Shown: positions 45,698 through 53,384 of the stretch, piece by piece
Numbering within the stretch: position 1 is the first letter of the stretch
Layout of the letters: each line of letters begins with the position of its first letter
From: Scybalousia_A sp045221575
GTDB taxonomy: Bacteria; Bacteroidota; Bacteroidia; Bacteroidales; P3
Assembly: GCA_045221575.1 (NCBI GenBank)
Contig: JBGUWU010000031.1
Coordinates: forward strand, 67,524-131,523
Direction: 5' to 3'
DNA: 64,000 nt
Made by a program: the position numbers and the translations under genes
Notes under the pieces: model-generated
The model's input: the letters and a program-made list of their open reading frames with translations, nothing else
What the model was told of the DNA's origin: nothing
Databases searched by the model: none

Positions 45698-46420
45698 ATG
45701 CAAGGAATGATTTTTTGTGCAGGTTTAGGAACAAGGTTATACCCTTTAACTAAAGATAAACCCAAAGCATTGATTTGCGTTAATGGTATTACACTTTTAG
45801 AACTTGTTATTAATAAATTCATTAAATACAATATATCCCCTATAATTATCAATGTACATCATTTCTCTAAACAAATAATTGATTTCATAGATAACAAAAA
45901 ATTTGATACACAGATAATCATTTCAGATGAAAGCCAAGAACTACTTGACACTGGTGGTGGTTTGCTTAAAGCATACAACGATAAACTATTTAATAATAAG
46001 GAAGATATACTTCTTTATAACGTAGATATTCTTTCCGACTTAGACCTTAATAAAGTAACAGATTATCACAAAAGAAATAAAAACCTCGCTACTCTTTGCG
46101 TAAAAAATAGAGAAACAAAACGTTACCTCTTATTTGATAATGATAACAACCTCTGTGGAAGAACAAATCTCAACACCTCTCAAACGACAATAACTCGCAA
46201 CTGTAATCCTCTTATTTCTTTAGCTTTTAGTGGAATACACATTATAACTCCACAATTAATTGAGAAATTTGAACAAAAAGGTAAATTTTCCATAATAGAA
46301 GCCTATCTTTCTCTATCTAAATCATATAATATCAAAGCATTTAAAGAAGAAAATACTCAATGGTTTGATGTTGGAAAATTAGAAACACTCAACTCCATAC
46401 AAAAAATCAAATCTTTTTAG
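45698..46420 (+). CDS. sugar-1-phosphate nucleotidyltransferase
   Basis: A 240-residue Rossmann-type enzyme joining a sugar-1-phosphate to an NTP. It begins MQGMIFCAGLGTRLYPLTKD (GxGTRL signature), with KPKALICVNG, NVHHFSKQI, ISDESQELLDTGGGLLKA and the metal-binding LLYNVDILSDLDL. The block around DTGGG and the overall length resemble MurU-type MurNAc-1-phosphate uridylyltransferases, but mannose-1-phosphate enzymes are also close. Specificity is left open. It starts 11 bp after the HD protein. Its stop lies inside an inverted repeat (46403-46437). Confidence 0.87.
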   Translation: MQGMIFCAGLGTRLYPLTKDKPKALICVNGITLLELVINKFIKYNISPIIINVHHFSKQIIDFIDNKKFDTQIIISDESQELLDTGGGLLKAYNDKLFNNKEDILLYNVDILSDLDLNKVTDYHKRNKNLATLCVKNRETKRYLLFDNDNNLCGRTNLNTSQTTITRNCNPLISLAFSGIHIITPQLIEKFEQKGKFSIIEAYLSLSKSYNIKAFKEENTQWFDVGKLETLNSIQKIKSF

Positions 46421-46437
46421 TATAAAAATTTGATTTT
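46403..46437 (+). terminator. inverted repeat spanning the nucleotidyltransferase stop codon
   Basis: AAAATCAAAT (46403-46412) pairs with ATTTGATTTT (46428-46437); the stop codon TAG (46418-46420) is in the loop. The cores match those of the 21-bp arrays. Confidence 0.6.
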
Positions 46438-46451
46438 AGTTAACGTTAACT
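46438..46451. other. 14-bp perfect palindrome
   Basis: AGTTAACGTTAACT equals its own reverse complement. Directly adjacent to the hairpin at the end of the nucleotidyltransferase gene. It could be a protein-binding site or part of the terminator; there is no other copy in the window that I noticed. Confidence 0.6.
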
Positions 46452-46508
46452 CGGTATAAGCAGGTGAAATATTTCTAATTGATTAATAGTTTTTGATTAT
46501 TGTAAAAA

Positions 46509-46613
46509 AATATCAAGATTTTGTAAAATAAGTCTTGATCTTTTTGAAATAAGTTTTGATCTTTTCGTAACAAGTTTTGATGTTTTTTCTTATACATCAA
46601 AAGCCTCTAAAGA
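46509..46613. repeat. 21-bp-period intergenic array (copy E)
   Basis: Units begin at 46509, 46530, 46551, 46572 and 46593, all 21 bp apart. Cores in order: ATCAAG, CTTGAT, TTTGAT, TTTGAT and ATCAAA. ATCAAGA pairs with TCTTGAT (units 1 and 2), and TTTTGATGT pairs with ACATCAAAA (units 4 and 5), so each variable base matches its partner. Confidence 0.85.
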
Positions 46614-46694
46614 ATCACTAATGCTCTCATATAGAAAAGTTATGTATGCGAAATATTTTTATTCCTCATTATAAATATTTAAACCTTAAAATAT

Positions 46695-46737
46695 AGATAA
46701 AAAAAAGTTCAACAACATTTTTTGTAGTTGTTGAACT
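46695..46737 (-). terminator. intrinsic terminator of the dapA-fba operon
   Basis: AAGTTCAACAAC (46704-46715) pairs perfectly with GTTGTTGAACTT (46726-46737). On the minus strand the stem is followed by a run of T. It ends transcription leaving fba. Confidence 0.92.
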
Positions 46738-46760
46738 TAAAAATTAAAAATTTCCTATTG

Positions 46761-47753
46761 TTATGCTTTATCAGCAGAGCCAAGAACATTTTTACATTTA
46801 TGAATGTAAAGTTCTTTTAATCTATCTCTTGCAGGTCCTAAATATTTTCTTGGATCAAATACTGCTGGTTCTGCTTGCATAACCTCACGTATTGCAGCTG
46901 TCATGGCTAAACGACCATCAGAGTCAATATTTATCTTACATACAGCAGACTTAGAAGCTTCTCTAAGTTGGTCTTCTGGAATACCTATAGCATCTTTCAA
47001 CGCACCACCGTGAGAGTTTATGCTCTTAACCAAGTCTTGAGGCACAGAAGAAGAACCATGCAATACGATAGGGAAACCTGGCAAACGTTTTTCTATTTCT
47101 TTTAATATATCAAAACGTAATGGAGGTGGAACAAGTATACCATTAGCATCTCTTGTACATTGTTCTGGTTTAAATTTGTTTGCACCATGAGAAGTTCCTA
47201 TAGAAATAGCAAGAGAATCAACACCTGTACGTTTAACAAAGTCTTCTACTTCTTCTGGACGAGTGTAGTTTGATTTTTCTGCGACAACATCGTCTTCTAC
47301 TCCTGCTAATACACCAAGCTCGCCTTCAACTGTTACATCGTATTGATGAGCATAATCAACAACTTTCTTAGTCAAAGCAATATTATCTTCATAACTATGA
47401 GCAGAGCCATCAATCATAACTGAAGAGAAACCATATTCTATACAAGATTTGCATAACTCAAATGTATCTCCATGATCAAGATGAAGAACAATAGGAATAG
47501 CATAACCAAGTTCTTTAGCATACTCTACAGCTCCTTGTGCCATATAACGTAAAAGAGTTTGATTTGCATATTTTCTTGCACCTGAAGAAACTTGAAGTAT
47601 TACAGGGCTTTTTGCTTCAACGCAAGCTTGAATAATAGCTTGCATTTGTTCCATATTGTTGAAGTTAAATGCAGGTATTGCATAACCTCCTTTTATTGCT
47701 TTGGCGAACATATCTCTTGTGTTCACCAATCCCAAATCTTTGTAATTTACCAT
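46761..47753 (-). CDS. fba: class II fructose-bisphosphate aldolase
   Basis: Zinc-dependent aldolase splitting fructose-1,6-bisphosphate in glycolysis, reversible for gluconeogenesis. FNFNNMEQMQAII at the N-terminus, zinc and catalytic sites in VLHLDHGD and VMIDGSAHSYEDNI, VEGELGVLAGVEDD, ISIGTSHGANKF with a zinc His, and LHGSSSVPQDLV with the phosphate loop. At 330 residues it is the common Bacteroidetes form. It follows dapA after 26 bp, probably one transcript, and ends at a strong hairpin. Confidence 0.96.
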   Translation of the reverse strand: MVNYKDLGLVNTRDMFAKAIKGGYAIPAFNFNNMEQMQAIIQACVEAKSPVILQVSSGARKYANQTLLRYMAQGAVEYAKELGYAIPIVLHLDHGDTFELCKSCIEYGFSSVMIDGSAHSYEDNIALTKKVVDYAHQYDVTVEGELGVLAGVEDDVVAEKSNYTRPEEVEDFVKRTGVDSLAISIGTSHGANKFKPEQCTRDANGILVPPPLRFDILKEIEKRLPGFPIVLHGSSSVPQDLVKSINSHGGALKDAIGIPEDQLREASKSAVCKINIDSDGRLAMTAAIREVMQAEPAVFDPRKYLGPARDRLKELYIHKCKNVLGSADKA

Positions 47754-47779
47754 AATATACTTTATTTTTGAATTTATTG

Positions 47780-48661
47780 TTATTTATTTTCTTTTACGTA
47801 GTTTTGAAGTTTGTTGTATAACTGTTTACTAACCTTAGCCAATGGCAAACGAACAATGTTATCGCATATTCCCATATTCTCCAAAGCAGCCTTTACTCCG
47901 CTTGGATTACCCTCAGCAAAAATAGCATTAGTGAAAGGTAATAAACTATTATGAATAGTTAAAGCTTTCTTATAATAACCTCTTAATGCTTGATTAACCA
48001 TTCCACTAACCTTAGAAGGATAAGCATTGGCAGTAACAGAAATAACTCCATTAGCACCACAGGATATTAAAGGAAGAGTTAAAGCATCTTCGCCACTAAT
48101 AAGACTAAATCTATCAGGCTTACACCTAAGTATCTCCATACATTGAAGCATATTACCTGAAGCTTCTTTTATACCTATTATATTATCAAATTCTTCTGCA
48201 AGTTGTAGCGTTGTTTCAGCAGAAATATTTGTTCCTGTTCTACCTGGAACATTGTAAATTATAACTGGTAATGACGAAGTAGAAGCAACATAACGATAAT
48301 GAGCGAGCAAACCTTTTTGTGTTGGTTTATTGTAGTAAGGACTAACTGAAAGAATAGCAGAAAATCCACTGAGGTCAGCATGATTTATACGAGAAACAAG
48401 TTCTTTTGTATTATTACCTCCTATACCTAATACAACAGGAACTCTGTTATTAACATATTCAAGAGTATAGTCCTTTACTGCAAATATTTCTTTTTGTGTA
48501 AGAGTAGGATATTCCGAAGTAGTGCCCAAGCAAACTAAATAATCCACTCCTCCATTAATACAATGGTCTATTAGTTTACCTAAAGCACTGAAATCCACAT
48601 TCTCTCTTTTGTCAAACGGAGTAATGAGAGCAACTCCTGTACCTTTCGTATTAAAACTCAT
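47780..48661 (-). CDS. dapA: 4-hydroxy-tetrahydrodipicolinate synthase
   Basis: Condenses pyruvate with aspartate semialdehyde in the lysine/diaminopimelate pathway. Schiff-base Lys165 is in IIGIKEASG, catalytic Tyr136 in VIIYNVPGRTG, and the Thr-Thr site in CLGTTSEYPTL. 293 residues, normal. It leads the operon, with promoter box at 48697-48704. The pathway partner dapF is at 1619. Confidence 0.97.
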   Translation of the reverse strand: MSFNTKGTGVALITPFDKRENVDFSALGKLIDHCINGGVDYLVCLGTTSEYPTLTQKEIFAVKDYTLEYVNNRVPVVLGIGGNNTKELVSRINHADLSGFSAILSVSPYYNKPTQKGLLAHYRYVASTSSLPVIIYNVPGRTGTNISAETTLQLAEEFDNIIGIKEASGNMLQCMEILRCKPDRFSLISGEDALTLPLISCGANGVISVTANAYPSKVSGMVNQALRGYYKKALTIHNSLLPFTNAIFAEGNPSGVKAALENMGICDNIVRLPLAKVSKQLYNKLQNYVKENK

Positions 48662-48696
48662 AGTTATTTATTGTTAGTTAGAAATGTTATTTGGCT

Positions 48697-48704
48697 CAAA
48701 ATTA
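48697..48704 (-). promoter_or_regulatory. promoter -7 box of dapA-fba
   Basis: TAATTTTG on the minus strand, 35 bp before the dapA start. No lysine riboswitch is visible in the short leader. Confidence 0.65.
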
Positions 48705-48804
48705 CAATTTATTTCTAAACTGACAAATTTATTTTAGTTTTTTTGGCCTAAACATAATAAATACTGAGAAATTACGTTTTGTTTGATGTAAAAATAGACT
48801 GAGT

Positions 48805-51525
48805 TTGAACAGAAAAATACTTTATATTATATACTCACTTTTAGTAGTTTTTTTGTTAGTCAGTTGTTCTACGCATAAGGACAAGTGGCTCAACAGAAAC
48901 TATCACTATGTTGTGGGATACTACAATGCCTATTGGAATGGTAAAGAGGCTTTAAAGGAAGGTCAAAGAACAATAAACCAAAATTGGAAGGACGATTACA
49001 CAAGAATACTCCCTATATATGTTAATGGCACTAATGAACAAGCAGAAGCCATAAAAGGCAATACTGACAGAGCAATAGAAAAAGGAGGAAAAGTTGTAAA
49101 GGTTCATTCCATGCGTTTTTCAGGCGTAGAGAAGAACAAAGTTATAGATGACGCTTATTTATTGATAGGAGAAGCTTGTTTCTATGCTCACGATTACAAA
49201 GGAGCTGAAGCAACATTTCAATATATTATAGGTAATTGGAAAAAACAACCTGAAATTTATCCTGCGATGCTTTGGTTGGCTTTAACTTATACTAAAGAAA
49301 AAAAATACAATGAATCTGAAGTTGTTTTAAAACAAGTACAGAAAGCCATAGAAGATAATAAAGCACCTAAGAAACTTAAAAAGATGCTTAATCTTGTTTG
49401 GGCTGAAAACGACATAGCACAAGGTAAAACATTATCAGCCTTACAAAACCTTCAAATAAGAAAGAAAAACATATTTGAACGTAGTTTAAATACTCGTACT
49501 CGTTTTATTGAAGGACAAATATATATGAATAACAAGCAATACGATCAAGCTACAAAATGCTTTAAATACACTTACAGACATGCAAAAGATTATTCTATGC
49601 AATTTGTCTCAAAGCTTAATATAGCTTTATGTTTTGATCCTTCTAAGAAAAATAGTATTGCCATCATAGAAGATTTGGAAGACATGCTTGATGATAAGAA
49701 AAATGAAGACTACTTAGACCAAATATATTATGCTATCGGTGAAATATATTTCCGTAATAACAGTCTTCAAATAGCATGTAAAAAATGGGAGCAAAGCGTA
49801 AGATACTCCAAGAATAATAAAGTTCAAAAGATGGCTTCTTCTCTTAGAGCGGCTAATGTATATTATGACTCTTTACAGAACTATATTAAGGCTCAAATGT
49901 ATTACGATACTGCTCTAAATCTAATGGATAAAGATTATCCTACAAGAGATCTAATAATTTCTCGTCAAAGAGTACTTACTTCTTTAGTGGAAAACCTTAA
50001 TAAGATAACACGTTGGGACAGTCTTTTAGCATTATCTGAACTTAGCAAAGAGGAACTAAATACTAAGATAGATAAGTGGATTGCTGATTATAAAGCAGAA
50101 CAGAAACGCAAGGAAGAAGAAGCAAAAATACAACAAGCTATACTTGCTCGTAATGCATCTATGAATAACTTCAATCAATTAAACAGAAACACCAGCAGTT
50201 TTTACTTTGCCAATCCTACGACTGTTCAAAGTGGTAAATTAGAGTTTCAAAGAAAATGGGGAGAGCGACCTTTGGAAGACAATTGGCGACTTAGTAGCAA
50301 GACTGAGATAGGCTTTGAAGATATGGACTTAGCAGAAAACGACACAATTGATTCAACTGACAAAAAGAAAGAGCCAACCTCTACACTTACACCGGATAAA
50401 AGAGAATACTATACAAAGGATATACCTTTTACTCAAGGAGCAAAAGACACCGCTAATATGATTATAGCAGACGCTTTGCTCGAAGCTGGATATATATTCT
50501 TCCAAGGCATTAATAACATACCTAAAGCCATTGAAACATTTATTGAACTACAAAACCGTTATCCTAATCACATTAACGTATTACCTTCTTCTTATCATCT
50601 TTATACCCTTTATGATAAAAAAGGAGATTATCCAAACTCTAATTTCTACAAAAACAAAATACTTACCCAGTTTCCGGAGAGTGAGTATGCTATGATGATT
50701 AAAAATCCAGACTATTTAAACGACATAAAGAATAATAACACTGTAGCAGAACGGTTATATAAAACAGCTTACGAAAGTTACGCTAATAATGAATTTCGTG
50801 CCACAATAGAAAAATCTAACTTTGCGATAGATTCTATTAAAGTAGGTCCTTATATTCCTCGTTTAAAATTCCTTTCTGCCTTGGCTAAAGGTAAGTTATA
50901 TGGTGTAGATTCCTTAGCTGACAATCTTAATATGATTATCTTCAATCACCCTAACAGTGAGATTACTCCTATAATAGAAAGACAACTTCGCTATCTTTCA
51001 GACAACTATGATATAAAAGAGTTTGACATAAAATACGATTCTACTCGTAATGCTAAAATAGAAGAAAAAGATACTCTAAAGATTGCTGACATAATTCCTA
51101 CAGATACTACTAATAGCGTTAATAGAGATGATATTCTTGATGCTGAATCATTAGTATATAGAAATAAAGATATGCAACACTATTATTTGTTGTTCTTTGA
51201 TGATAGCAAGATAGACATAGATTATATTAATAATATTGTTAATAATTTCAATGCAGAGAACTATGCTGAGGAAAAACTACAATCAACCTCTCAACTCTTT
51301 ACGCTTTCCGACCAAATGATAATGGTGCGTAAGTTTAAAGACAAACAACAAGCCTTAGAATACTACGACAATATTCAAAACAACGAAGAATTTAAAAAAC
51401 TTTCACCTTCATTCTACAGACATTGTGTTATATCTCTTCAAAACTACTCTACTTTATACAACAGAAGAAACATCGAGGCTTATTTAAAATATTTCCGTTT
51501 AATGTACTTAAAAGACAGAGAATAA
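48805..51525 (+). CDS. porW: PorW/SprE-like TPR lipoprotein of the type IX secretion system
   Basis: A 906-residue lipoprotein (Cys21 in LLVSCSTHKDKW). The opening block, a lipobox followed by WLNRNYHYVVGYYNAYWNGKEALKEG (seen at residues 28-53), is characteristic of the SprE/PorW group. Several TPR pairs follow (about 110-400 and 545-740), for example ARFxG-like AYLLIGEACFYAHDYKGAEA. The protein supports type IX secretion and gliding in Bacteroidetes. The start is TTG at 48805; a stop at 48784 blocks extension and no ATG lies before the signal peptide. First gene of a plus-strand group. Confidence 0.85.
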   Translation: MNRKILYIIYSLLVVFLLVSCSTHKDKWLNRNYHYVVGYYNAYWNGKEALKEGQRTINQNWKDDYTRILPIYVNGTNEQAEAIKGNTDRAIEKGGKVVKVHSMRFSGVEKNKVIDDAYLLIGEACFYAHDYKGAEATFQYIIGNWKKQPEIYPAMLWLALTYTKEKKYNESEVVLKQVQKAIEDNKAPKKLKKMLNLVWAENDIAQGKTLSALQNLQIRKKNIFERSLNTRTRFIEGQIYMNNKQYDQATKCFKYTYRHAKDYSMQFVSKLNIALCFDPSKKNSIAIIEDLEDMLDDKKNEDYLDQIYYAIGEIYFRNNSLQIACKKWEQSVRYSKNNKVQKMASSLRAANVYYDSLQNYIKAQMYYDTALNLMDKDYPTRDLIISRQRVLTSLVENLNKITRWDSLLALSELSKEELNTKIDKWIADYKAEQKRKEEEAKIQQAILARNASMNNFNQLNRNTSSFYFANPTTVQSGKLEFQRKWGERPLEDNWRLSSKTEIGFEDMDLAENDTIDSTDKKKEPTSTLTPDKREYYTKDIPFTQGAKDTANMIIADALLEAGYIFFQGINNIPKAIETFIELQNRYPNHINVLPSSYHLYTLYDKKGDYPNSNFYKNKILTQFPESEYAMMIKNPDYLNDIKNNNTVAERLYKTAYESYANNEFRATIEKSNFAIDSIKVGPYIPRLKFLSALAKGKLYGVDSLADNLNMIIFNHPNSEITPIIERQLRYLSDNYDIKEFDIKYDSTRNAKIEEKDTLKIADIIPTDTTNSVNRDDILDAESLVYRNKDMQHYYLLFFDDSKIDIDYINNIVNNFNAENYAEEKLQSTSQLFTLSDQMIMVRKFKDKQQALEYYDNIQNNEEFKKLSPSFYRHCVISLQNYSTLYNRRNIEAYLKYFRLMYLKDRE

Positions 51526-51536
51526 AAATAAAAAAT

Positions 51537-51929
51537 ATGAAAAAACACCCTTTAGTATCCTATCTTATGAAGATTACAACACTATCACTTATTTTGTGTT
51601 TTGTAGCTTTATTTTCTTTAATCTTCGTTCCAAAAGATTTTTTGTCGGTTTATATACCTTATTATATACTTATGTTTTTCTTTGTAACATTTCTGAGCTA
51701 TGGCTTTATGTATTACGCTCCTACAAAGATGAAACTGAAGTTTGAGCAGGCTTTTCTTATAACCCGTTTTTCAAAAATGTTAATTTATATTTCAGTTTTA
51801 GTCATCGTTCTTTTGGCTCATATTGAAAAAAATATTAAATTTGCAGTCGCTTATATGATACTTTTCTTAGTGTATCAAGTTTTTGACGTTATAACTGTAA
51901 AACATCTTAGTAAGAACAATAAAAAATAA
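51537..51929 (+). CDS. small four-helix membrane protein
   Basis: A 130-residue protein with four hydrophobic segments (about 13-33, 40-60, 80-97 and 103-120). Start at 51537 (MKKHPLVSYLMKITT); the longer frame from 51423 lies inside porW. Its basic C-terminus ends KHLSKNNKK. The length and four-helix layout resemble the AtpI-like proteins sometimes found near ATP synthase genes, but no atp genes are here and the resemblance is weak. Between porW (11 bp) and a lipoprotein gene that overlaps its stop codon. Confidence 0.75.
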   Translation: MKKHPLVSYLMKITTLSLILCFVALFSLIFVPKDFLSVYIPYYILMFFFVTFLSYGFMYYAPTKMKLKFEQAFLITRFSKMLIYISVLVIVLLAHIEKNIKFAVAYMILFLVYQVFDVITVKHLSKNNKK

Positions 51930-52354
51930 TGAATATGAAGACATTAAAAGGTTTTGGATTAGTTTGTTTAGGTCTTATGGCAATAGTTATGGTTGCTTGT
52001 GAAAAAGACTTAGGAGAAGACAACGACATATTAGCTGGTAAGTGGAGAGATGCTTCAGTAATATATGATTCAATAGTATTAGCTGACCAACCTTGGCAAA
52101 CTAAGAGTTACATAGAGTACGCTCCTTACAATAGCATGAGAGCAAAGCGTACAGTTACCTCTGTTACATACTACGATGATACTACTTTTTCTATAGATAA
52201 ATCAGGTACTTACACTATTAAAGGAGATACCTTAGTTAGAGTAGATATATCTGGCAACGAACGTTTTTACAAAATAATAAATATATCTAAAAACGAGTTC
52301 TCTTTTAGTAATTCAATGAACGATACTTTTGTTTATATAAGATACAGAAACTAA
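51929..52354 (+). CDS. small lipocalin-like lipoprotein
   Basis: A 141-residue lipoprotein with acceptor Cys24 (VMVACEKDLG). The mature domain has the lipocalin-like order: LAGKWRDASVIYDSI, then beta strands TTFSIDKSGTYTIKGDTLVRVDI and FYKIINISKNEFSFSN. This is a common unassigned Bacteroidales lipoprotein type. Its ATG overlaps the stop of the membrane protein gene (TAATG). An alternative start is the next Met at 51935. Gene order behind porW suggests, but does not show, an envelope role. Confidence 0.75.
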   Translation: MNMKTLKGFGLVCLGLMAIVMVACEKDLGEDNDILAGKWRDASVIYDSIVLADQPWQTKSYIEYAPYNSMRAKRTVTSVTYYDDTTFSIDKSGTYTIKGDTLVRVDISGNERFYKIINISKNEFSFSNSMNDTFVYIRYRN

Positions 52355-52386
52355 TAGAATTAACAATAAAAAAAACATATACTATC

Positions 52387-53046
52387 ATGGATAAAAATCA
52401 AATAAAAGAAACCATAGCTAAGAGAGCCGCTTTAGAACTTAAAGACGGTTATGTGGTTAATTTAGGTATAGGTATACCAGGAATGATTCCCAACTATTTA
52501 AAGCCAGGAGTTAATGTTTTGATTCAAGCAGAAAATGGTATGGTTGGCATGGGACCTAACGCCAAAGAAGGACAAGAAGATAAAGAATGGGTTAATGCAG
52601 GAGGAGCATACATAACAGCTGTTAAAGGTGCTGCTACATTTGATTCTGCAACTTCATTCGGAATCATCAGAGGCGGACACGTAGATGCTTCTATTCTTGG
52701 TGCATTACAAGTAGCAGAAAATGGTGATTTAGCTAACTGGATGATACCTGGAAAGAAAGTGCCTGGAATGGGTGGTGCTATGGACTTATTAGAAGGTGCC
52801 AAGAAGATAATCCTTACTATGGAACACACAGCTAAAGGCAATCCAAAGATACTTAAAAAATGCACTCTACCTCTTACTGCTAAAGGTAAAGTAAATATGA
52901 TTATCACTGAAATGGGAGTTATGGAAATCACACCAGAAGGTATTGTTTTAACAGAAATAAATCCAGAATTTACTGTAGAACAAGTACAAGAAGCAACAGA
53001 AGCGACTCTAATCATTTCAAAAGATCTTAAACCAATGCTACAATAA
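52387..53046 (+). CDS. 3-oxoacid/acetate CoA-transferase subunit B
   Basis: Beta subunit of a two-subunit CoA-transferase moving CoA between acyl-CoA and acetoacetate or another short acid. The catalytic Glu49 is in QAENGMVGMGP. VVNLGIGIPGMIPNY, GGHVDASILGALQVAENGDL and IPGKKVPGMGGAMDLL are family blocks. 219 residues, full length. The alpha subunit gene, normally just upstream, is missing here: the preceding gene is a lipoprotein. The AtoE-like transporter at 34121 would fit the same metabolism. Confidence 0.93.
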   Translation: MDKNQIKETIAKRAALELKDGYVVNLGIGIPGMIPNYLKPGVNVLIQAENGMVGMGPNAKEGQEDKEWVNAGGAYITAVKGAATFDSATSFGIIRGGHVDASILGALQVAENGDLANWMIPGKKVPGMGGAMDLLEGAKKIILTMEHTAKGNPKILKKCTLPLTAKGKVNMIITEMGVMEITPEGIVLTEINPEFTVEQVQEATEATLIISKDLKPMLQ

Positions 53047-53060
53047 ACTATAGTATTAAT

Positions 53061-53165
53061 AAGATTTGATTTTGATGAAAAAACATCAACTTTTAAGAAA
53101 TTAAAATCAAATCTTTTTACAAAAACATCAAGTCTTTTTTGAAAAAGTCTTGATGTTTTTTATTT
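53061..53165. repeat. 21-bp-period intergenic array (copy F)
   Basis: Five units begin at 53061, 53082, 53103, 53124 and 53145, exactly 21 bp apart. Cores: TTTGAT, ATCAAC, ATCAAA, ATCAAG, CTTGAT. Unit 1 (AGATTTGATTTT) pairs with unit 3 (AAAATCAAATCT). Unit 4 (AAAACATCAAG) pairs with unit 5 (CTTGATGTTTT), followed by T-rich sequence, giving an intrinsic terminator for the CoA-transferase gene. This copy is downstream of one gene and upstream of alaS on the same strand, unlike the convergent sites. Confidence 0.9.
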
Positions 53166-53340
53166 TTAACATAAAAAAGTTGCGAATAAAGTTTTTTTTC
53201 ACAAAAAAAAATTAAGTAATTCGTTTGCTAAGACTATGATACTATTCTAAAAATAGCAGAATTTCACAATTCTTTCCTTGTACTTATATAGAGTTAGCGT
53301 TAATTAATTAAATAACTTTTCTCATTTCCAATTAATTTTG

Positions 53341-53348
53341 TACTTTTG
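53341..53348 (+). promoter_or_regulatory. promoter -7 box of alaS-typA
   Basis: TACTTTTG, 36 bp before the ATG at 53385. It overlaps the alternative start at 53346, which is therefore rejected. Confidence 0.7.
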
Positions 53349-53384
53349 CAAGTTAATATAACAGATATAAATAATTATAACATT

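Larger units (their letters stand above)
46421..46760. other. 340-bp convergent intergenic region
   Basis: It contains, in order, half of the inverted repeat above, a 14-bp perfect palindrome (46438-46451), the 21-bp array copy E (46509-46613) and the fba terminator (46695-46737). No open frame or RNA gene is recognised in the rest. Confidence 0.6.
53047..53384. other. 338-bp intergenic region before alaS
   Basis: The first 120 bp is the 21-bp array copy F. The rest, to the promoter box at 53341, is AT-rich with no open frame or RNA gene that I can recognise. Confidence 0.6.

Noticed and set aside
53346..53384. Longer alaS start at 53346
   Set aside because: It overlaps the promoter box TACTTTTG at 53341-53348 and adds residues not found in AlaS proteins.
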